Shown here: one piece after another, positions 52,401 to 61,400 of the stretch
Position numbering within the stretch: the stretch's first letter is position 1
Layout of the letters: every line of letters begins with the position of its first letter
Assembly (NCBI GenBank): GCA_963978905.1
Contig: OZ022261.1
Span: forward strand, 35,386,102 to 35,450,101
Reading direction: 5' to 3'
DNA: 64,000 nt
Source of the DNA: Trichostrongylus colubriformis
Lineage: Eukaryota; Nematoda; Chromadorea; Rhabditida; Trichostrongylidae
Program-made: the position numbers and the translations under genes
The notes under the pieces: generated by a model
What the model was told of the DNA's origin: nothing
Database searches by the model: none
What the model saw: the letters and a program-made list of their open reading frames with translations, nothing else

Positions 52401-55400
52401 TTTCATGTAAGTGTAGACAACTACTTTCAAATTCTTAAATTCGGCTGAAATGTAGTTAGTTGCTAACCATTCAATTTGTAACAACTCTACCGTCTTAAAG
52501 TTTAATATCTTCATGTTTTCGCATCATTCACGTCCAGTCTCGCAGCCCATTGAAACACAGGCTAAAGGGTGCATGCGTGGAGTGATTGTGATTAGTTAGT
52601 GGCACTAATAACCAACCGTAGACGGCTACAGCTTAGATGGTGCAACGGTAAAAGAGTCCATTCTAATTGAGTATTGTACGACCCATTCAGGCCTCGGACG
52701 CCTCCACTGCTCTCATCGGCTCCTTGTTGATCGGAGTCTACTTATTAGTTGGTGAGAATTATTTTATTTACAGAATATACGGTTATAATAATTCTGTAAG
52801 TTGCCAATGCTTTCTACGTGCCGATAACTTATTTGACGTTTTTTCCCAGGACCTGTTGTGGGAGGTTTGACGAACAAGTATGGCGCACGTAAGGTGGTCA
52901 TCGGTGGTGCACTCATCTCCGGGACCGCTTTTTTAATATCCGTAGCTGCACCGAACATCTACGCATTCATGCTAATCTATGGCGTTGTTGGCGGTGTGGG
53001 ATTCGGAATGATCTATCTTCCTGCCATCGTTGCTGTCGGGTACTATTTTGAAAGTAAACGGTAAGTACATTGCTGTCATGTTCAGTGAGCCCTTACAGAA
53101 TGTAGCAGGTTTCACAATGACGTGCAAGTACTGCGTCGCGAACACACGTACCGCATCGTGCTGCAAGATATCCTCACGTTACTCAGAATTATTGGAAATC
53201 AATATTGCTCAAAACCTCCACTACTGTAGTGTTTGGGATGGATATTGAGCATATTAAATGTAATGTCACACAAAGTGTTACTTAGACTCGTCCCTGCTTT
53301 TCAGAGCTATCGCTACTGGTATCGCTGTTGCTGGTTCTGGAGTGGGTACCATGATCATGCCGATTGTTTGCCAGTACTGTATTTCCAGTAAGTGCTATAA
53401 ACGATTATTAGTGTTTGTCTGTCTTGCACGATTAAAGTAATCGCGGAAATTGGAGTTTTTCTGTTACTCATATATTTAAAACAAAAACGAGAATTCGACT
53501 GAGATAGAGCTCCTTAACGTGACGTCCGACAAAGTGGGGCTATCCGTGAAGGACAGGCCATGAGGGCGCTGAGAGCAAGCGGCGGTGGTCACGTATTCGG
53601 AGACGCAGAGTGGGAAGCAAATTGACACTAAGCGCAAAAATTTGAACTGCACTCTTCTCATGACAAAATGTTGAAATGATTGGGGAAGGGGAAATCAAAC
53701 GAATTGCTCTCCTTCCACTTTCCTGATTTTCGCTTTGAAACAAGGAATGTTTATAGGTCGTCTTCGAGATTCTGTTCATGTTCTAAATCTAGTAGAGTGA
53801 TTTAGAAGGAATTAGAATCATGGGATTTCCGTGAACGATTCCTCCTATTTTTGTCGGGTGTAGTGTGGAGCGAACCGGTGCAACATGGCAAATCTCAAAA
53901 AAATGACGCGCGCGAGCTTCGGCGTGGATTCAAGCTAGGAATCGCGAGGCGCGTGTCAATTTTTTGCATAACACCTATTTCTACGTGGTCTATAAAGAAG
54001 CTAATAGTAGTACTCTTAAAATTTAAAACCCATTTTTGATATTTTTTCAGTATTGAAAAGATCATGTTTAGCCATTGGTTGGAAGTACACTGTATGGATA
54101 CTAGCAGTACTAGTTTTTCTCTGCGCTCTCTTCGGGTTACTGTATCGACCACTAGCAGCACCGACGGTTGACCAGAAAGATCACGAGCTTGTGCCATTAA
54201 GGGCTGCACTGAGAAAGATGTCAGAAGGAGACGACTATGAGGTAAATGATTGGCAGAAAGTTTGGCTTTTCTGTGTGTTGAGGCTTTTCTCAGTTAATTG
54301 GGAAGCAGTTGAAGTTCTGGCTTCGATTGCCGTCGATTCAATCAGAGTGGCTATTGCGGATATTACATCAGAGCTGTTGTAAGCGTTGAGGAAACTTGTG
54401 ATTGGTAATAGCCAAAAGGCAATTAGTCATATGTTCCCAGGCGTGTGTCATTCATAAGAACAGAAAATTCGCGCCGAGGCGGACGAAGCCATGGAAGCGT
54501 ACGGGCCAGGGCGTCGTATATATTAGGTAGTCTAAAAAGTCTTCTCGTATTTTTAAATACCGCTTTTTCCCTCAAAACTGCTTTCCAGAAAATTTCTTCT
54601 GTACATATATATGTAGTACAAGTCCACACGCATCTATAGGTATTGTTGTCTTCCATCTCCCGGATAACCCTTTTCGGCAAAATAAAAATATAAAAGGTCA
54701 CTTCATTTTCAATTCCAATTTTTTTTCTTTGAATGTCGTTAGACAGGGAAAGGAAAAGGTGATAATCCGATGGAGCAAGATCAGGGCTATAAGGCAGCAA
54801 TTTTTATCCAAGCTCGAAAATTTTTTTAAAGAAAAAATTCAAAAAAGTTTTTACCACTAGTGAAAAAATGACTCGCCGAAAAATTCTCGAGCTTGGATAA
54901 AAATTGCTGCCCCATCCACCTGATAGCCCCCATCTTGCTCCATCGGATTATCACCTTTTCCTTTCCCTGTCTAACGCCATTCAAAGAAAAAAATTTTATA
55001 ATTTTTGTATTGGAAATGAGGTTGACCGTTGATATGTTTTTTTGCCGAAAAGGGTTATCCGGGAGATGGAAGACAATAGTACCCATAGATGCGTGTGGAC
55101 TTGTACTACATGTGTATGTACAGAAGAGATTGCTGGAAAGCAGTTTGGAGGGAGAAAGCGGTATTTGAAAATACGAAAAAACTTTTTAGACTACCCAACA
55201 ATTGGTTCCTGTGCGACTACTGTGTCCAAAAACTGAAATGAAGCATCGAACATCGTGTTCGGTTCAAGATCCAACTGCACACGACGACGATCCTAGCTTG
55301 CACGCATCGCGTCGCACACCGCTTCGCGGATTTTCTGCCTCAGTGCATCCCATGCTACCATTTTGCCATGTTGCCTAATATGATCCGCAATAGGCATTCA

Positions 55401-58400
55401 GTTCAAGCGTTCTCAATGCTTTGCTTAGCACACTTGAAAGACTTATAGAATCGTGCCAATTCTCAGATGTCCAGCGAAAATGACAGTCCAACGAAGCGAT
55501 ACTCCAAACTAGAAGCAGGTAAGGTCTCATTGTTATAACATGGACCATTTGAAGACAGGAGCTACGATAAGCCTCACGAAGTATGTCTGTTGTAAAAGAG
55601 CGATAAGCGAAACTATGTGAACGAATGTGACATGTTTGAGCAGGAAATGGATATCTCCCATGAGTGAGGGCTCAAAAGTATGCGACTTTCTCGAGGTTCA
55701 CCAAGGTTTATCATTCCACCCACCCATCATTCCAAACTCGGGAGAAAATCTGATTTTTGTTTGCATTCTGTTGGTACATATGTATTTCATCTTGCTGATA
55801 AAGACAAAAGCAACTACACCGTTTTCGTTCGCATGGGTGGGGGAATGTCCACTTGATGGGCGTGGCCCAGGAAACTCTTTCTTGCCCGTGTAATCCTACC
55901 ATTGAGAGCCCTTAAATCGGTTAAACCGGAACAGGTCGATTAGTCTTGATGTAAACGAGTACTTTACAGGAAAAGTTAATTTGATTTGTGGTCTGCCATT
56001 TGTTGATTAATCAGTCATCAATGAGGGAGGAGTACTCAGGGGAGGGGGAGTGAGGACTTTCTAACTTGGACAGGTCGCGCGAGAATGGGGCGGTCGAGCC
56101 TCTCAGCCACGCTCACCTCCGTCGAGGAATTCTCTGTGCGGTTGCATACGGTCCGCTGAGAGGGGGTTGTACTCCCAGAGGTCAGAAGTGATGAATGAAA
56201 TGTCTTAGGCTGAGGGTTCGAAGAGTGGAGGGGAGATAAGATAGAACTGGCTATCCGAGCTCTACTCTGAAAGTGACAGTTGAGGTAATTTTTACCTGAA
56301 AATCTCAAAGGATAAACAAAAATGAGCACCTCGCAAGTAGAAATTCCAAACGACCAGGGAAACAATGTGCCTGATGAATTGTCGATGAGAACCTCATGCA
56401 TGGCGCGTCCCACAATGAAGTCGGTCAACAGTAATCGCTCTCCCGTTGGTTCCCTGTCTTCGCAAACTTGTACAGCGGGCCCTATGACATTCACTGATCA
56501 GCCATGGGGCCCGTCGTCTGTCTACAAGTCACAGCATGGATGAGTACACATAAAGCTATGGGATGAAAATGTAAGACGTTGGCGGTGTGCTACTTTCATA
56601 TGTTACTACGACCGTAAGCATGTAAATGGGTGCTAGCGAGCCAATACATATGTGGACCAGAGAGCATTCGTTTTCATTAAATCTGTGAATAGAATTCTCA
56701 TGCATCAACAAAGAGGCCGGTCAGCCAAACGCCTTCCTGTTGATCTTCTGAGAGCGAAGGATGTGAACTGGAAGCGTTCCAGAAACAATGGAAGAATTTC
56801 TCCCAAGAGATCATGAAAATATCTCGCAATTCCGAGGGAAAGTTTTTTCCCCCGATCGAATGCTTTGATATGACTCATGTCTCTCCAAAGATATGGCATG
56901 TTTCAAGTGGTCATCAGAAAGCAAACTCGTGAATCCCGCACAGGAAATTCGCACATATAAAATCACGGTTGAAATGAGTCCCGACGGTTTGAAGTGAAGC
57001 TCTTCGAAGGTTTTTGCAAATTTTCCTCAGCAGAATTTGCATATGAGAACTACGCTGCCATCAAGGAAACCATGCGGCCAAGGATCAGACTAAGGGAGCT
57101 GATATGAGAATCGTTGACAATACTTTAATGATTGAGTTTTATTGAAGTTGCAAGTATTTCAACAATGCTCACATTAACTAAAGAGGAGATAACGCGCTCC
57201 ATATGGAACACACTTTTGGTTTCTGTTCAGTTCTGTTCAATTTTTTGTCGTTCTTTCCATCCTTTATCTTACCTGAATGACTTTTTACCTTCTCCTCTGC
57301 CATCAGTACATAGACGAACACATGACACAGAGTCGGCAACGTGCCGAAATGGATATAAAATTAAATTGGGTTCTCTTGTGAAGTTCTTGTTTTTCTTATT
57401 TTGTCGCGAGTTCGGTCTCAATTTTACTTCAGAGGCTCTCAATTTCCTCGGTGGATCGCACTGTCGGGTAGAAAACATAGAAATACCGGAAAATGAGTAG
57501 GGAGGGGTTGCATGGAGGCCCCTCTAGGGAAAAGGTCGTATTTTTCTGGAAATTTCCCTCGCCGTTACGTTTGAGCCTGCTCTTAGCGTGCGGCCAAATC
57601 ACAGTGGGACTAGCAAGGCACTCGACGCCCTGGGTGCGGTAACCTATTGAGCAATCTTGACGCACAACCACCGCTTAGGATAGGTCAGGTTTCCACAGTG
57701 AAGAGAAAGTAGGACCGAACGAGAGAAGGTGGGGTGACAAGTTCAGGCATAGAATTCACTAGCGTTGTCGCAATAGCTAAACAAGTAAAAGTGTGGGGTA
57801 TAAAACGAATGGTAAAGGTGTGGATATGAAATCGCGGGAGGTGAACTAGGAATGATTTCAGTTATTGAGGAAACAAACTTGGAGTCGATAGCGAGACCTC
57901 TTTTTGTTACAGAAAACAGCCACGATGATCCAGTGATGGCACGTCTACGAAGTGCACTGTCCGAATGTGAAAATGATGCCGCCGACACATCGCCGTCAAC
58001 ACCGATTCGTCCTCCACTTTCACCAGTTTTGGAGAATTCCATTAGCAAGAGTCGAGCCGGCAGTACACATCAAACCCACCTCAGTAATAGTGTACGAGGT
58101 CGAAAACTGACCTTAACAAGGTAAGGTATTCGTATAAGAAATATATCCCATGTTCGTCGGAAGATTAATCTTCCCTGAATCCGTTGTTGGGAGGTATTTT
58201 TGCCACACCACCAGCATGCAAGAGGGGATAGGGAAGGGGGTGACGCACCCGCAACGTTCTTACCATTAATGGTGTACTACATGTTTCCCACCAATGGTGA
58301 TCCACGAAATCCTCCCTGCAGCGAATATGAAAGGCGTCTTTGAAACACTAATTCACAGAAAGGTGCAGTCAACCTACTCAAAAAAAAAACGGTTTCCAAA

Positions 58401-61400
58401 CGCATTATGGGCCGGCATTCGCTGCCCTACAGCAGTGCAAGCCATACCACCGATTGGTGCACCTTTCCCTCGAGCACCGTTGATCGCACAGTGTTTTCGT
58501 GGAATTTCTCCATTCCAACCATGTCGTTTATTCCGGCCTTTACTGCTTGGTCCATCGTGCCTTCAGCAGCTAGGTACTCCTGAGTTGTTGAAGTCTTCTA
58601 CACCTCCCTCCCCCCCCCCCCCCCCCCCATAGAAGTCCACTTTTTATTCTAGGTGCTCTATCAAGCTTATGAACTTGGTTTTTTAACGTTCAGTCGGAGC
58701 CCATTCTCAGCAAGTCTATTCTGCCTTCTACACTTTTGCCAGAAGCTCTTTCCTGCTGCCGGCTACTAGAGCAGTGTATTCTGCGTACGTATTGAGTTCT
58801 CGCAAGTCGTTGCAGAGAACTGGTCTGAGGAGATGGTCCAAGCCCTTCTCGAGGTCGAGGAATCCTAGATAACATGATCGCCGCTTCTATCGATACTTCT
58901 CCTTCACCTGCTTGGCGATGAAAATGGCGTCGGTGGTGGATCTTCCAGGCATGATCCCGAACTGGTTATGGGAAATAGGGATGCGTTTCCTCAGCCTCGA
59001 ATCGGTCAGACTCTCGTACCACTTTATGGTATGCGTTGTCAACTTCAACGGAGTATTCCATCGCATCACTCTTTTAAAGGTGGAGTTAATGCTACCAGTT
59101 TTTCATCCATCTGGGGTTTTCCTTAGGCGGCTGCGGTATTGAGGAATTGGGTGAGTCACTCTTCTCCGTATAATTCTAGCACCCTCCATGCATCTATCAG
59201 TACTCCACTTGGACCAGCCACCTTGCCAATCGCCATCCTCTCTAACATGGAACGGATCTTTCTATTCGTCTATGGTTGGATAGAACCATGTGCAGCCCTC
59301 GCGTACTGGCCACAGAACTCGGGCGAGGGTTTTGCGCGCCACTTTCGGGTTAGCATCAACACTGACCGCTTCGTTATTTGGGGCACGTTTTTGTGACCGG
59401 GTTGGTCCATCAGCCGACTCCTCCACCTGAACCTGAAGCTGGTGATATCACCATTTCTGCAATTTCTTGCTAGACGCTTCGGCAGGGTTCGAACCCACTG
59501 GCATTGAGTGTGCAGGCATGGGCCTACACTCTAACCCACTCAGCTATCTCTGCTAAGGCTCAAGAGTTTTCCGTGAAGGAAATTTCGAGTTTAGAAGAGA
59601 TGGTTTGTGACGGGAGAGATGGTTTAAACGCTGCAGAAGTCGCTGTGGATGGGACAACGTTTACGACCCTTCGACTTAGCCCCTCGCCGACTGCATCATC
59701 CCTTCAGCAGCCAGTGATGCAAAGGGCGAGGAGGCACGTCTTCCATCGTGGAAGGGGGACCTTTTTTTGACTTCGACCGTTTTCTTCCGTTCGTTACCTG
59801 CTGTTGCATTGCTGAGCTCTTCGAACTTCAACTTCCAATGTTCCAGTCGGTCAAGGTAATCCATGAGGATGTCTCTCACAACGATGTGTAGAACCTTCAA
59901 TAGTGACTCTTGTCGAAAGCATTGTCACTGCATCGCGTGTGCGACGGCGGCATGCGTTACTATTGCTTCACCTTCATCTTCTTCTTCTCCCTAGCGCAGT
60001 CCCGCGCCGTTGCAGGGTCCGCTGTTCTTGTCAGTTGCCGCCTCATTCTTCTATTCAAGGCATCTTCTACCGTGGCTTTTACTTCCGTAAGATTCGTTCT
60101 AATGATGTCCCTTCACCTTTTCTTTGGGGCTCTTCGTGGTCGTTTGCCGGCTACTTCGAACTCTACCGCCTTCTTAATTGGATGGTCTGCCGACCTTCTC
60201 AGCACGTGCCCATACCATCTTAGCCACTGCTCCTTCAACTTCAGCTGGACCGGTGCCATCTGCGTGACTGTCCTGACGTCCTCGTTCCTGATCCTGTCGA
60301 GGCGCGTCCACCACAAGCCTATCCTCATTTCTGCGGAATAGCTGCTTCTCGAGATTCTTTGTTATGGGCCCGCTGCCATAGAGCATCGTGGGTCTTATCA
60401 TCGATCGGTATTCCTTTTGGAGTTCTGGAGCACCATCGATCGCAGATTCTTGTGGACTCTCTCCATTTCAGCCCTACCGTTCTATTCGAGCTTTCACGGC
60501 CTGCTACCGTACTATCCTCGGCTACATCACTTCCCAGGTATCGGAAATCCTGAATCCTTTCGATGCTTTTCCCATGGCGGTCCGCGATGGGCCCTGGACA
60601 GTCCTCAGAGCTTAGGAATTTGGTCTTCTTGACGTTTGCTCGCAAGCGTTCTCTGCCAGCCTTGCCTGCCATCTCTGCACCTTCATCTGTGGTTCTTTTT
60701 TGGTATCCGCTATCAGGGCAATGTCGTCAGCGTAGAGAATGGTCCTCTGTGGTCTCTCCAAGAGGTCTTTCACCAACCATCCAGGGTGAGCAGGAAGAGG
60801 AACGGACTTAGAGCTGAGCCTCGGTATGCCCCTACCAAGATCCCTACTTCCGCTGTATGTCCCGGAGTGCGTATGGAAGCCTTAGCCCAATCGCACATGT
60901 CCTGTATACCTGTACAAGGGTGACCAGGTGCTCTGGTATCTGTCGTTCTCGAAGCGAGTTCCAGATTACTGACCGTGGCAGACGGTCGAAGGGTTTTGAA
61001 GTCCAGGAAGACTAGGTAGCAGGGCTAACGCTTTTCACGTACTTTTCTATCACTTGTCTAAGGATGAAGACGGCATCTGTGGTGGAGCGCTCAGGCATGA
61101 ACCCGAACTGCCTCTGAGATATTGACTAGCTACCTCAGCCTCAAGTAAACCAGCCACTCGTAGACCTTCATGGTATGAGCTGTCAACTTCATTCCACGGT
61201 AGTTGCGGCACTCCATTGCGTCCCCCTTCTGCTTGAATACGGAAACGATGGTACTGGTCCTCCAGGCAACCGGAACTATTCCTCTGGCCGTCACCATGTT
61301 CAGGAAGCGTGTAAGCCACTCCATTCCTACTCCCCCAGTGCCTTCCATGCCTCTTTTGGTACCCCATCAGGACCGGCGGCCTTTCCATTCTTCATTTTTC

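Noticed and set aside
56036..56494. 152-codon minus-strand frame opposite the intron 8 frame
   Set aside because: Open on both strands over a GC-rich patch, with no recognised domain. It lies in an intron of a plus-strand gene.
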